Assembly (NCBI RefSeq): GCF_001690525.1
Contig: NZ_LZGT01000075.1
Coordinates: 1 to 64,000, forward strand
Reading direction: 5' to 3'
Source of the DNA: Gilliamella sp. App6-5
Lineage (GTDB): Bacteria > Pseudomonadota > Gammaproteobacteria > Enterobacterales > Orbaceae
DNA: 64,000 bases
In this document: positions 9,775-19,307 of the stretch, piece by piece
How the letters are laid out: the number at the start of each line of letters is the position of its first letter
How positions within the stretch are numbered: position 1 is the first letter of the stretch
Program-made: the position numbers and the translations under genes
The notes under the pieces: generated by a model
Told to the model about the DNA's origin: nothing
Databases searched by the model: none
Seen by the model: the letters and a program-made list of their open reading frames with translations, nothing else

Positions 9775-10711
9775 TAAGTTTTATTTCCATTTCAAAAAAT
9801 AGATTATTTTTATTGGTTGAGATAGTTTTTACTTGGCTATGACTTATATTTTTCAGCATTAACAAACTTTGATTAAAATTAGTCAGCTCGACATAACTAA
9901 AACTTTGTCCCTCAATCCTTACTTTTTGTGGTTCATAATAAAAAGATTCAAGCCAAATTACGGAAGGTAACTGCTTTGAAAGCAGTATTAAAGATTGATG
10001 AATTTGTTTTTGGCTTAATGATGGATTAGGCAAATAATTAGATAATTCTTCGGTTAGCGCTTGTGCTATCCCTTGCTGGTGTAACAATTTTTTATCATAA
10101 TTTTGTCGATCATTTCGTGCTTGTATCCACAAATAACAGAATACACAACTGATTATGCCGATAAAACCGACAATCGCACCGAACATTTGTTGTTGATGTT
10201 TGGTGTGTTTTTCTTGCCGCCAAGGTAAAAAGTTAACTTTAGTATTTTCAAATCGGCAACCTGCAAATGTTAATAGTAGTGCATACTTTTTAAAAAGATT
10301 AATCCAATTTTCAATATAATGGCGTTCAACTATTATCACCGTAACTTGTTTGGTTTGCTCATTTAAAACAAAATCAAAAAACACACTTTTAGCTGGCAAT
10401 TGAAATAATTTATAAATGTTTGCTTCAATATACAAAATCAATTCACCGACATTTAGCTTTACATCGGGCAAGGTTAGTTGTTGCACTTGAATCAAATTGC
10501 TATCCAAATTAAGCTCAAACTCAGCACGCCCAGAAATTTTTTTTCGTAACTCATCAATAAAAACATCGACATCAGCGACATTTTGGTAATTGAATGTTAT
10601 TAAATCTTTGCTAGCTGTTAATGTATTGTTTTGCTTAGCTGTACTTACTATCTTATAACGTAAAATTGCCGGTTCCACATACATAATGACGCGTTCTTTA
10701 TTAAAGATCAT
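9764..10711 (-). CDS. HofM-HofN (PilM-PilN) fusion protein
   Basis: 315 residues from the ATG at 10711 (an in-frame GTG at 10747 is the longer alternative; the ATG has AGAAG upstream). Residues 1 to about 155 resemble the first part of HofM/PilM, an actin-like cytoplasmic protein. Then comes KVNFLPWR (about 158-165), the hallmark N-terminus of PilN/HofN, a transmembrane helix (about 178-197) and a periplasmic PilN-type domain. The two proteins are normally separate, with PilM binding the NFLP peptide of PilN. Here the C-terminal part of PilM is missing and PilN is joined directly. It is the first gene of the operon. Confidence 0.65.
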   Translation of the reverse strand: MIFNKERVIMYVEPAILRYKIVSTAKQNNTLTASKDLITFNYQNVADVDVFIDELRKKISGRAEFELNLDSNLIQVQQLTLPDVKLNVGELILYIEANIYKLFQLPAKSVFFDFVLNEQTKQVTVIIVERHYIENWINLFKKYALLLTFAGCRFENTKVNFLPWRQEKHTKHQQQMFGAIVGFIGIISCVFCYLWIQARNDRQNYDKKLLHQQGIAQALTEELSNYLPNPSLSQKQIHQSLILLSKQLPSVIWLESFYYEPQKVRIEGQSFSYVELTNFNQSLLMLKNISHSQVKTISTNKNNLFFEMEIKLNEQ

Positions 10712-10869
10712 GATGGAATATCTTCTTATTTCTGATAACAACTTCACTTCATCATAATCACCCTATTCTAAATAAAAATAAACAAAAGTTATTTTTGAGA
10801 ACTAACACCCAAAAAATGTTTAAAATTAAATCGAACGAGGTTATTTTTAAAGAAATTTAAAAAAAAAGG

Positions 10870-10897
10870 TTGACTGAAATAAGACGTGCCTTATAAT
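10870..10897 (+). promoter_or_regulatory. Sigma-70 promoter of the tRNA-Val/Lys operon
   Basis: TTGACT (10870-10875) and TATAAT (10892-10897) are separated by 16 bases and followed by a short leader before the first tRNA-Val at 10915. The near-consensus boxes and spacing fit a strong stable-RNA promoter. Confidence 0.7.
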
Positions 10898-10914
10898 GCA
10901 CATCCACACGGTAA

Positions 10915-10990
10915 GGGTGATTAGCTCAGTTGGGAGAGCACCTCCCTTACAAGGAGGGGGTCACTGGTTCGAACCCGGTATCACCCACCA
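10915..10990 (+). tRNA. tRNA-Val(TAC), copy 1
   Basis: 76 nt beginning GGGTGATTAGCTCAG, with CCTTACAAG anticodon loop (TAC, valine), T-arm GTTCGAA and encoded CCA. First gene of a three-tRNA operon. Confidence 0.96.
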
Positions 10991-11024
10991 ATCTTTACCG
11001 TGACGTTTCAGCAATGAAACAGTG

Positions 11025-11100
11025 GGGTGATTAGCTCAGTTGGGAGAGCACCTCCCTTACAAGGAGGGGGTCACTGGTTCGAACCCGGTATCACCCACCA
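11025..11100 (+). tRNA. tRNA-Val(TAC), copy 2
   Basis: 76 nt, identical to the first copy 34 bases upstream, with the same TAC anticodon and encoded CCA. A tandem duplicate. Confidence 0.96.
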
Positions 11101-11109
11101 TCTTCAGAT

Positions 11110-11185
11110 GGGTCGTTAGCTCAGTCGGTAGAGCAGCGGACTTTTAATCCGTTGGTCGAGCGTTCGAATCGCTCACGACCCACCA
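11110..11185 (+). tRNA. tRNA-Lys(TTT)
   Basis: 76 nt starting GGGTCGTTAGCTCAG, with anticodon loop CTTTTAA (TTT, lysine), T-arm GTTCGAA and encoded CCA. It lies nine bases after the second tRNA-Val. The Val-Val-Lys order resembles enterobacterial valT/lysW-type clusters. Confidence 0.96.
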
Positions 11186-11439
11186 TTTTAATAGTACCTA
11201 CACTTAATCAATAAACATTACCTAATCTAAACAAAAAAAATGATGATAACGCCAGAGTTCGACAAATTTGTCTGGAACGAATTTGAACAACACACAGTGT
11301 TGACTTTGAAAGTATGAGGCTCACGATAGTCCATTTCATAACACCAATATTGAATCACTAAACAACGCAATTAATTACGCTATACTAAACAAATAAATGC
11401 GATAAAATGATTAAGTTATTTATTTTTTAAGGAAGTCGT

Positions 11440-12048
11440 ATGCTAAAGTTTCTTGCAAAACTATCACTAGTTTTATGTTTTAGTATTGCTGCTAATGCTG
11501 ATCAACAAACATTGTTTGATTTTAATCAGGAATATCAAAAAGCAACCGAACAAAATGATGCCGAAGCACAATATCATTTGGGCCTTATATATACCGATGG
11601 TTCATATACTAAAAAACGTCAATTTAAAGGCATTGAAGATGGCTTTGAACAACAATCAAAAGCACAACCTGATTATATTAAGGCAAAAGAGTGGTTTGAA
11701 AAAGCGGCCAATCAAGGCCATATTGCTGCTCAACACAGTTTAGCTTTATTGTACTATAACGGGCAAGGCACAAAGCAAAACTATTTAAAAGGCATTGAGT
11801 GGGATACAAAAGCGGCTAAAAAAGGAAATGCCGTTGCGCAATATACATTAGCAACGCTCTATTACAATGGAACTGGCATAAAACAGAACTATTTTAAAGC
11901 CAAACAATGGTTTGCTAAGGCTGCTGAGCAAAACTATTCTGATGCAAAAGATCATTTAACTATTGTAACAAAAAAGGTTAATGCTATTGTAGCCAAACAG
12001 CAAGCCAAGAAAAAACAAGCTAGTAATAATGATTGCGGTTGTGATTAA
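11440..12048 (+). CDS. Secreted Sel1-repeat protein
   Basis: 202 residues with a signal peptide (hydrophobic stretch to about residue 20, then NADQ). It carries about three Sel1-like repeats of 36 residues: AEAQYHLGLIYTDG, IAAQHSLALLYYNGQG and AVAQYTLATLYYNGTG, each followed by a KAKEWFEKAA-type second helix. Sel1 repeats form alpha-solenoids used in protein-protein contacts. The C-terminus is Lys/Gln-rich and ends CGCD. It is a paralogue of 12375-13334 and of the remnant between them. The partner is unknown. AGGAAG precedes the ATG. Confidence 0.85.
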   Translation: MLKFLAKLSLVLCFSIAANADQQTLFDFNQEYQKATEQNDAEAQYHLGLIYTDGSYTKKRQFKGIEDGFEQQSKAQPDYIKAKEWFEKAANQGHIAAQHSLALLYYNGQGTKQNYLKGIEWDTKAAKKGNAVAQYTLATLYYNGTGIKQNYFKAKQWFAKAAEQNYSDAKDHLTIVTKKVNAIVAKQQAKKKQASNNDCGCD

Positions 12049-12273
12049 TATTAAATAAATGACGGAATGCTATTTTATTCTATTAGCATCATTAAAATAA
12101 CGATAATAGAATAATTCAATGCATCAAAGAAAGCATAACCCAATAAAAGTAATGATTTCTTATTCTATTTAACGCTCTCCATTGATATTGGGTAAGACAA
12201 TTGGTCGAGTATCAAATAATATTTTCAATTAAAAGCAAAAATAAAAAAAGATGTCCACACAACCAAGCTTTTC

Positions 12274-12335
12274 TTTCAGCAAGCTTGCCAAATAACTGCA
12301 AAGAGGCTTGCAAACATGCCAAAAAAATTCTTTAA
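12274..12335 (+). pseudogene. 3' stump of a third Sel1-repeat gene
   Basis: Bases 12274-12335 closely match the last 60 bases of the following Sel1 gene (about 13274-13335), encoding the FQQACQN...EACKH...IL stop region, with one base missing and a few substitutions. It is the leftover end of a paralogue whose body has been lost, which shows that this locus once had at least three copies or has been rearranged by recombination. Confidence 0.7.
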
Positions 12336-12374
12336 TTAAAACATAATTTGTTCACCTCCAACAAAGGCAATGAC

Positions 12375-13334
12375 ATGAAAAGATTACTATTGTTAATATG
12401 CTTATTTATATCGTTAAACACGCCTATTTTTGCAACACAAAATACAAAATATAACTTTGATGCTGAATATAAAAAAGCGACTGAACAAAATAGTGCCGAA
12501 GCGCAAAATCATTTAGGTTATATGTACCAGTATGGTCAAAACGTTAAACAAGATTATGCTAAAGCTATTGAATGGTACCAAAAGTCGGCTAATCAAAATT
12601 ACGCCGATGCACAAGTAAATTTAGGCTACATGTATAATTATGGTATCGGTGTGAAAAAAGATCTACTTAAAGCAAAGCAACTCTATGAAAAAGCGGCTTC
12701 AAGTGGTTATGCTTTAGGCTTATTCAGTCTAGGGGCACTTTACGAATTTGCAGAAAAAAAACATTATCGTAAAGGAATTGAACAAAATTCAGATAATAAT
12801 ACTATTAGTCAAAACTATGTTAAGGCGAAAGATTTTTATGAAAAAGCGGTGCAACTAGGTAACAAAGAAGCTCAAAACAATCTGGGTGGATTTTATTATA
12901 GTGGAATTGTTGTTAAAAAGAACTATACCAAAGCTAGACAACTATATGAACAAGCAGCCAAGCAAGGCAACATATATGCACTGCATAATTTAGCAAATAT
13001 GTATTACAATGGATTGGGCGGATTAAAAAAAGATTTTGCCAAAGGTGTAGAATTAGATACTCAATCTGCACAAAGCGGAAATCCTGAAGCACAATATAGC
13101 TTAGGTTGGTTATATTATAATGGTTCGTGGTTTGAAAGAGATTATACCAAAGCTAGGGTATGGTTTCAGCTTGCCGCTGAGCAAAACCATGCCAATTCCC
13201 AATACAATCTCGGTATCATCTATCAACAAGGATTAGGTGTCGCAAAAGACATTTATACCGCAAAACATTACTTTCAACAAGCTTGCCAAAATAACTACCA
13301 AGAGGCTTGCAAACATGTCAAAAACATTCTTTAG
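12375..13334 (+). CDS. Secreted Sel1-repeat protein
   Basis: 319 residues from the ATG at 12375 (AAAGG upstream; the upstream TTG at 12348 is less likely). A signal peptide (LLLLICLFISLNTPIFA) is followed by six to seven Sel1 repeats, such as AEAQNHLGYMYQYG, ADAQVNLGYMYNYG, KEAQNNLGGFYYSG and PEAQYSLGWLYYNG. One repeat spacing is widened by a KHYRKGIEQNSDN insertion. The C-terminal ACQNNYQEACKHV is Cys-rich. A periplasmic or secreted scaffold role is inferred. Confidence 0.86.
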   Translation: MKRLLLLICLFISLNTPIFATQNTKYNFDAEYKKATEQNSAEAQNHLGYMYQYGQNVKQDYAKAIEWYQKSANQNYADAQVNLGYMYNYGIGVKKDLLKAKQLYEKAASSGYALGLFSLGALYEFAEKKHYRKGIEQNSDNNTISQNYVKAKDFYEKAVQLGNKEAQNNLGGFYYSGIVVKKNYTKARQLYEQAAKQGNIYALHNLANMYYNGLGGLKKDFAKGVELDTQSAQSGNPEAQYSLGWLYYNGSWFERDYTKARVWFQLAAEQNHANSQYNLGIIYQQGLGVAKDIYTAKHYFQQACQNNYQEACKHVKNIL

Positions 13335-13626
13335 TAAAACAATTACAGCTAGGAAGTGTTCAAGATAGGTGATGGATGATGGGCTATAAGCCGTGATAGT
13401 CATTACCTCTGTAAAAAACACTATGAGTAAAGTGGTGAACTGATGAACTTACGCTTCAGGAAATAAATCATAAAAAACAATAAAGCAAGATGAATAGAAC
13501 CCTATTTCAAACAAGTAGTTTTAAAAAATAGAGACTTTATTTTACTGATCGGACACACGTTTTGCTAACATGAAACCCGATGAATAATAAGTGATTGTCG
13601 GGTTAAGTTTGAGCTAAAATATATAA

Positions 13627-14052
13627 TTAATGCGTTAAACCATAACCAAACGGATAAAGTGCTTTCATGTCGTTTGGTAAATTTGACGCTTGATGTTGCA
13701 CGCTATCCATTGAATCGGGTAATGAAAATGGCATTTTAGCCAAATAAGGTTTGTTATCAAATAATCTATCAAATAACACATTATCATTTACCCCAAAATT
13801 AGCAATAATCGCACTAGCATATTGTTTTATAGGGGCAAGAACTGCTGGTCTATCCAAATAAACGGTAACAACAACACGATGCGTTTTACTTGCTTGAACA
13901 ATAAATTCAATATCTTTGTCGTTAGGCCGAAATGCCAATGATCCTTCATGATATTCTAAACCAAAAAAGTAACCTTTATGGTTTTGTTCATAAGGCTAAT
14001 TTATTCTAACGACAACGACATCAGCTTGATCTAAATTATCAACAATATTTTT
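13627..14052 (-). pseudogene. GH3 beta-glucosidase fragment (BglX-like C-terminus)
   Basis: The C-terminal part of a glycoside hydrolase family 3 enzyme. DRPAVLAPI, ALIANFG-like ASAIIANFGV, a KMPFSLP block and the terminal LYPFGYGLTH are hallmarks. The frame continues upstream through DQADVVVVRIN, a TAG stop at 13996-13998, then PYEQN and YHEGSLAF, so a nonsense mutation interrupts it. The N-terminal two thirds, including the catalytic region, are absent. A dead gene. Confidence 0.8.
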
Positions 14053-14149
14053 TTAATTGATGACATTCAAGTTTGACTTGGTCAATAGCAAATAACAGGC
14101 TTGTTGTTAGAACGTCAGTAATGTACATGGCTAACTTACAGTTATTTGG

Positions 14150-14776
14150 TTAATTTTTATAAATCACATAAATAACTAATCGGTAAGCGATATAGAACAT
14201 TACAGTGCCAACAATGCAATCCAATATTACCCATATTCTTTTTTGCCTAAATAGCGGTGTGAGTAATCTTGCCCCATAACCAATACTAAAAAACCAGATG
14301 AATGAAACACAAACCGTGCCAAACAAAAAAGCAAGTTTTTGTTCACTAGTTAACGTGCCAGCAATCCCGCCCACAATGACAACAGTATCTAAATAGACAT
14401 GAGGATTAAGTAGTGTGATCGCCAAAGTTGCTAGTACAACTTTTAATAAGCTGTTATTGTTAGGAACTTGGGATTCGATTTGCATACTACTTGTGCCTTT
14501 AATTGCACTTTTAAACGCACAAAATCCATACCAAACTAAAAAAACCGCCCCTAATATCGCAAGTATATTAGTAATTAAAGGATTGCTACCAATAAAGGTG
14601 CCTACCCCAAAAATACCCACGGACATCAAAGCAAAATCACAGATAAAACAAATTGCCGATACATAAAAGATATGATTTTTTAATAACCCTTGCTTGAGCA
14701 CAAATAAATTTTGAGCACCAATAGCAATAATTAGACTGGCTGAAATTAAAGCGCCACGTAATATTTCTGATAGCAT
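14150..14776 (-). CDS. argO: LysE/ArgO family amino-acid exporter
   Basis: 208 residues with about six membrane helices. The family motif near the start, IIAIGAQNLFVLKQGL, and the central TLLNPHVYLDTVV match LysE/ArgO, inner-membrane exporters of basic amino acids (arginine and canavanine for ArgO). Length equals the E. coli protein (211). It stands alone between two decayed genes and appears intact. No ArgP site was identified. Confidence 0.88.
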   Translation of the reverse strand: MLSEILRGALISASLIIAIGAQNLFVLKQGLLKNHIFYVSAICFICDFALMSVGIFGVGTFIGSNPLITNILAILGAVFLVWYGFCAFKSAIKGTSSMQIESQVPNNNSLLKVVLATLAITLLNPHVYLDTVVIVGGIAGTLTSEQKLAFLFGTVCVSFIWFFSIGYGARLLTPLFRQKRIWVILDCIVGTVMFYIAYRLVIYVIYKN

Positions 14777-14847
14777 TTGGTTATAACACCAGAATAAAAT
14801 AGTAAAACATTAGCATTTAATCAATGATATCATAAGCTTTCAATAAA

Positions 14848-15235
14848 TTAATTGAATTTATTTTTTTCTAACCATCGTAATTGCGTTCGATCTTTGTTTA
14901 AATAGAGAATGATCACACCTATCACTAACCAATCATGCCGACCATTTTTGCATCATTATCGATATGAAATAATACGGGTAATAGCACAACAATACCAATA
15001 ATAGGCATAAAAATATCTAAAATCCATGAAAGCCAGCCTTTGGAGCCTTTTTTGAGCTAAAAATAACCGATGACAGATAAATGTAACATAATAAATGCCG
15101 TTAATGCGCCAATATCAACAAATGACACTAACGTTGGTAACCCTTTTGCATTATTTGTAGCAATAACTACTAAACATAAATGAAATAAAGCAGCAAATAA
15201 AATAGCCATTGTCGGCACACCGCTTTTGTTAGTAA
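14848..15235 (-). pseudogene. Amino-acid permease (APC family) C-terminal remnant
   Basis: The minus strand reads TNKSGVPTMAILFAAL, SFVDIGALTAFIMLHLSVIGYF, a stop, then a Trp-rich loop and MPIIGIVVLLPVLF. After a one-base frameshift near 14925 comes LVIGVIILYLNKDRTQLRWL and a stop at 14848. This is the last third of an APC-type transporter with at least one nonsense and one frameshift mutation. Confidence 0.65.
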
Positions 15236-15264
15236 GGCAGTTCCCTTAAATGATACTATTTTTG

Positions 15265-15585
15265 TATTTGCTAGCGGCTTGATTGGCATTTTTACAACGA
15301 TGTGGTGTTGATATGCGTAAAGCCATTGGAATATCGGCTGCTTTCACTGTACAAGTTGCCATTGGTGGTACTATTAGCTATATCATCGCGGATTGGAATA
15401 ATCCACAATTACCAAACTACTATTTAGGTTTTATTTACCTACAGCCTTAGTGATTATGCTAGCAAGCATCCCCATAGCCAAAGTGGCGTGCAAATTGCAC
15501 AGAAATTATCAATTAAAAAATTAATCAGATTTTTGGGTCTACTTTTATTATTGCTCGCAATCAAGTTAATCATTATAGGATATAA
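15265..15585 (+). pseudogene. TauE/SafE family permease C-terminal remnant
   Basis: The plus strand reads RCGVDMRKAIGISAAF, TVQVAIGGTISYI and YYLGFIYL, then after frameshifts LPTALVIMLASIPIAKV, GVQIAQKLSIKKLIRF and LLLLLAIKLIII. This is the C-terminal half of a TauE/SafE (sulfite exporter-like) membrane protein, broken by at least two frameshifts and an upstream stop. It abuts the permease remnant, so a deletion probably joined the two. Confidence 0.7.
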
Positions 15586-15607
15586 AAAAGGCCACAAAAG
15601 TGACCTT
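15582..15607 (-). terminator. Intrinsic terminator of mltB
   Basis: On the minus strand, AAGGTCAC, a TTTT loop and GTGGCCTT (one mismatch) are followed by TTTT. It begins 27 bases beyond the mltB stop codon. Confidence 0.75.
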
Positions 15608-15634
15608 ATAAATTTTGATACCAAGTATCAATGA

Positions 15635-16708
15635 CTATCTTGCCTCTTTGACGGCCAGTCCTAATTGCCAAACAGCCATTGCATAATGTGAACTATGGTT
15701 ATAACGGGTAATAGTATAAAAGTTTGGTAATCCATACCAGAATTGGTAACGATCGCCCATATCCAGACGCAATAGACTCACCTGAGTATGCCCATCTAAT
15801 GAACTTTGTGGTTTTAACCCAGCTTTTGCTAGTGTTTCAATTGAGTATTTAGTGCTAAAACCAGTATCAAGTGATAGAGCCTGACCATCAGCCATTACTG
15901 CCACCTTTTTACCACGTTGCCAACCATATGATTTAAAGTAATTAGCCACACTACCAATGGCATCAACCGGATCCCATAAATCAATATGCCCATCGCGATT
16001 AAAATCAACAGCGTGACGTCTAAATGCAGACGGCATAAATTGACCATATCCCATTGCACCAGCAAACGATCCATTTAAATCAAATGGATCTACGCCTTCA
16101 TCACGACACATAACTAAAAAATCTTCTAATTCGTTAGAAAAATAATGTGCCCGTCTTGGATAGTCAAAGGCAAGTGTTGACAAAGCATCAATCACTTTAG
16201 TTTTACCCATTACCCTACCCCAACCTGTTTCAACACCAATGATGCCTACAATAATTTCTGGCGGTACACCATATTCATTATAAGCACGTTGTAACTCTTT
16301 TTCGTATTGGTTCCAAAAATCGACCCCACGAGGAATATTGCTCGGTGTAATAAATTTATTTTTATATCGAATCCAAGCACCATTTGGTCCCGTTGAAGGG
16401 CCAGCTTTTGGTGCTTGTTTATCCATTAAATTAATAACCCAATCAAGTTTATTGGTTTGTGCAAGCACATTGCGAAGCTGTTGACGATTAAAACCATGCT
16501 TACTTACCATTCTATCGATAAATTTTTCTTTATCTACAGCCAACGGAGGACTGGCGATTTTAGATTGATTGTGATCTTTTTCAAGATAAACACCGCCTTT
16601 AACATTGGTCTGTCCGCGGTGTTCTTTCATGGGTGATGTTGAAGATCTACGACTACTACAAGCTGCAAGCAATAAAATTATGCTAATAAAAATGATAATA
16701 CGCTGCAT
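15635..16708 (-). CDS. mltB: Membrane-bound lytic murein transglycosylase B
   Basis: 357 residues. The N-terminal signal ends in a lipobox LLAAC (Cys17), so it is a lipoprotein. GH103 features: GVETGWG with the catalytic Glu near residue 160, YPRRAHYFSNELEDFL, GAMGYGQFMPSAFRRHAVDFN and a DGHIDLWDP loop. It cleaves peptidoglycan glycan strands with formation of 1,6-anhydroMurNAc, the products that AmpG (18037-19299) would import. Monocistronic, with its own terminator. Confidence 0.95.
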   Translation of the reverse strand: MQRIIIFISIILLLAACSSRRSSTSPMKEHRGQTNVKGGVYLEKDHNQSKIASPPLAVDKEKFIDRMVSKHGFNRQQLRNVLAQTNKLDWVINLMDKQAPKAGPSTGPNGAWIRYKNKFITPSNIPRGVDFWNQYEKELQRAYNEYGVPPEIIVGIIGVETGWGRVMGKTKVIDALSTLAFDYPRRAHYFSNELEDFLVMCRDEGVDPFDLNGSFAGAMGYGQFMPSAFRRHAVDFNRDGHIDLWDPVDAIGSVANYFKSYGWQRGKKVAVMADGQALSLDTGFSTKYSIETLAKAGLKPQSSLDGHTQVSLLRLDMGDRYQFWYGLPNFYTITRYNHSSHYAMAVWQLGLAVKEAR

Positions 16709-16764
16709 AAAAAATCCATATCTTAAGTAATTAAAAAATCGACAACATCATAAGATATTTCTTG

Positions 16765-17766
16765 TTATTTAACAATATTTGGACATAATTTACCTTCCGC
16801 AACTTGTTTAATATTGTTTAAAGTGGTATCAGAAATATTTAACAATGCTTCTTGTGTCAAAAAGGCCTGATGACCAGTAAAAATAACATTATGACAAGAA
16901 GACAAGCGACGGAATACATCATCTAAAATAACATCGTTAGATTTGTCTTCAAAAAATAGATCACGCTCATTTTCATAAACATCCATCCCCAAAGCGCCAA
17001 TTTTTGTTTGTTTTAATGCATCAATAGCCGCTATGGCGTCAAGTAATGCTCCTCGGCTAGTATTGATAATCATCACACCGTCTTTCATCTTTTGGAAAGA
17101 CTCTTTATTCAATAAGTGATAATTTTCAGGCGTCATTGGGCAATGTAACGTAATCACATCTGATTTTGCATATAATTCATCTAGATCAACATATTGAGCT
17201 CCTAACTCAACAGCAATATCAGTAGGATAAGGATCGTAAGCAAGAATATGCATACCAAAACCTTTCAAGATACGGATAACGGCTTGACCAATTTTGCCAG
17301 TACCAATAACGCCAGCGGTACGATTATGCATATTAAATCCAGTTAATCCCTCTAACGAAAAATTAGCATCACGAGTGCGCTGATAGGCTTTATGTGTTCT
17401 TCTATTTAGCGTCATCATTAAAGCCACCGCATGTTCTGCAACAGCTTCTGGCGAATAAGCAGGCACACGAACCACCGTAATACCCAATTTTTCAGCCTCG
17501 GCTAAATCAACATTGTCAAATCCAGCGCAACGAAGGGCTAAAATTTTAATGCCATAACTGGCTAATTTTTGCAGTACTTTTTTATCTACTTCGTCATTAA
17601 CAAATGTACAAACCGCATGATAACCTTGGGCAGTAACAACTGTTTTATGGCTCAGTTTATGTTCATAATATTCAATATCGAAACCAAACTTTTTGTTCGC
17701 CATTTCTAAATGTTCTTTGTCGTAATGCTTACTGCTAAAAACAGCTACTTTAATTGAACTTTTCAT
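16765..17766 (-). CDS. ldhA: Fermentative D-lactate dehydrogenase
   Basis: 333 residues (329 in E. coli). A D-2-hydroxyacid dehydrogenase with NAD-binding GVIGTGKIG (about residue 150), the substrate-binding TSRGALLD with catalytic Arg (about 235) and the catalytic His in TGHQAFLT (about 296). It reduces pyruvate to D-lactate with NADH in the cytoplasm. With pflA at the right end it points to mixed-acid fermentation. Confidence 0.95.
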   Translation of the reverse strand: MKSSIKVAVFSSKHYDKEHLEMANKKFGFDIEYYEHKLSHKTVVTAQGYHAVCTFVNDEVDKKVLQKLASYGIKILALRCAGFDNVDLAEAEKLGITVVRVPAYSPEAVAEHAVALMMTLNRRTHKAYQRTRDANFSLEGLTGFNMHNRTAGVIGTGKIGQAVIRILKGFGMHILAYDPYPTDIAVELGAQYVDLDELYAKSDVITLHCPMTPENYHLLNKESFQKMKDGVMIINTSRGALLDAIAAIDALKQTKIGALGMDVYENERDLFFEDKSNDVILDDVFRRLSSCHNVIFTGHQAFLTQEALLNISDTTLNNIKQVAEGKLCPNIVK

Positions 17767-18036
17767 CTTACTGAACCCCTTTTAATGGTAATTAGTTAAC
17801 TTTTTAACTGGTTATTGACATTAATTTTATACTGAAACATATAGTTTCCTGAAACTTTTTAACAAAACCTAAATAAAATAATGAATTTTTCGCTGTCAAC
17901 ATATTTACAATATAACTTTTCTTATGTTGAAAATATAACTGTAGATAAACGGTTTATCTTAGCTTGCAGAATTATTTTTTAAATGTTGTGTGGTATGATA
18001 GCACTTTGCAAAAAAACTAACCAATAAAGTTAAATA

Positions 18037-19299
18037 ATGAATAATGCGCAAAATTCACTTTTAAAGACAATTTTTACCACGAAAATGCTGATTTGCATTT
18101 TTACTGGCTTCGCTTCTGGGTTGCCCTTTTATTTATTATTACAACTATTACCAGCTTGGTTAGAAAGTGAAAGTATAAATATCAAAACAATTGGTGCATT
18201 TTCATTAACACAAACGCCCTATATTTTGAAATTTATCTGGTCCCCCTTTATGGATAATATTTCACTATTCCATTTAGGACGGCGACGTGGTTGGATGCTT
18301 GGTTCGCAAATTGTACTTATCTTTTCAATCGCAATATTGGGGTTTCTTTCACCTTCATTAAATATTTGGTTAATCGCTGCTGTTTGCTTTATTATTGCAC
18401 TTTTTTCAGCCACTCAAGATGTCGCACTCGATGCCTTTAGACGGGAATTATTACTTGATAAAGAATTAGGACTTGGTAATAGCATTCATACTAACGCCTA
18501 TCGAGTTGCAGGTTTAGTGCCTGGATCATTATCACTGATATTATCAAACTCTCTACCATGGAATAGTGTTTTCATCATTACTGCACTATTTATGCTACCG
18601 GCTATCATCATGACACTACTTGTTAAAGAACCAACGAATCAAACACCCAAAAACCATAAATTTGAAGATATCATTATTAGACCATTTAGTGAATTTATTA
18701 CTCGAAATGGACTTAAAACAGCCGTATTAATTTTAGCATTTATCTTTCTATATAAATTAGGCGATAGTATGGCGACCTCTTTAGCCACCCCTTTTTACTT
18801 ACAAATGGGTTATAGCCGACCAGACATTGGTTGGATTGCTAAAAACGCCTCTTTATGGCCAAGCGTATTTGGTGCATTAATGGGGGGGATTTTGATGATT
18901 AAAATAGGCATAAACCGCGCACTATGGTCTTTTGGTATTATACAGGTCATTTCAATTTTAGGTTTTGCTTGGCTTTCAATAGAAGGTCCTTTTACTGTCA
19001 TAGGGACATCCCAAAAAACATTATTAGCCATAGTAATTGGTTTTGAATCACTTGGCGTTGGTCTTGGTTCGGCCGCTTTTGTTGCGTTTATTGCTAAAAC
19101 AACCAATCCCCTTTATACCGCAACCCAATTTGCTTTATTTACCAGTATTGCATCTATCCCAAGAACATTAATTAATGCTACAACAGGTATTATGGTTGAA
19201 CATTTGGGATGGACAACATTTTTTGGTTTATGTACGATTCTTGCCATTCCAGGTATGCTATTATTATTAAAAGTGGCCCCGTGGAATATCAAATCTTAG
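18037..19299 (+). CDS. ampG: AmpG family muropeptide permease
   Basis: 420-residue MFS transporter with about 12 helices. ASGLPFYLL near the start, ATQDVALDAFRRELL, LYKLGDSMATSLATPFYLQMGY and WIAKNASLWPSVFG fit AmpG, which imports anhydromuropeptides for cell-wall recycling. It is shorter than E. coli AmpG (491), lacking the extra C-terminal helices. Nine bases separate it from the next nitroreductase ATG. Partnership with MltB is inferred from the pathway. Confidence 0.88.
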   Translation: MNNAQNSLLKTIFTTKMLICIFTGFASGLPFYLLLQLLPAWLESESINIKTIGAFSLTQTPYILKFIWSPFMDNISLFHLGRRRGWMLGSQIVLIFSIAILGFLSPSLNIWLIAAVCFIIALFSATQDVALDAFRRELLLDKELGLGNSIHTNAYRVAGLVPGSLSLILSNSLPWNSVFIITALFMLPAIIMTLLVKEPTNQTPKNHKFEDIIIRPFSEFITRNGLKTAVLILAFIFLYKLGDSMATSLATPFYLQMGYSRPDIGWIAKNASLWPSVFGALMGGILMIKIGINRALWSFGIIQVISILGFAWLSIEGPFTVIGTSQKTLLAIVIGFESLGVGLGSAAFVAFIAKTTNPLYTATQFALFTSIASIPRTLINATTGIMVEHLGWTTFFGLCTILAIPGMLLLLKVAPWNIKS

Positions 19300-19307
19300 G
19301 AGAAAAT

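Noticed and set aside
19209-19307. Longer N-terminus for the nitroreductase overlapping ampG
   Set aside because: The ATG at 19308 has a strong AGGAG and gives the family length; the upstream part is another frame of ampG.
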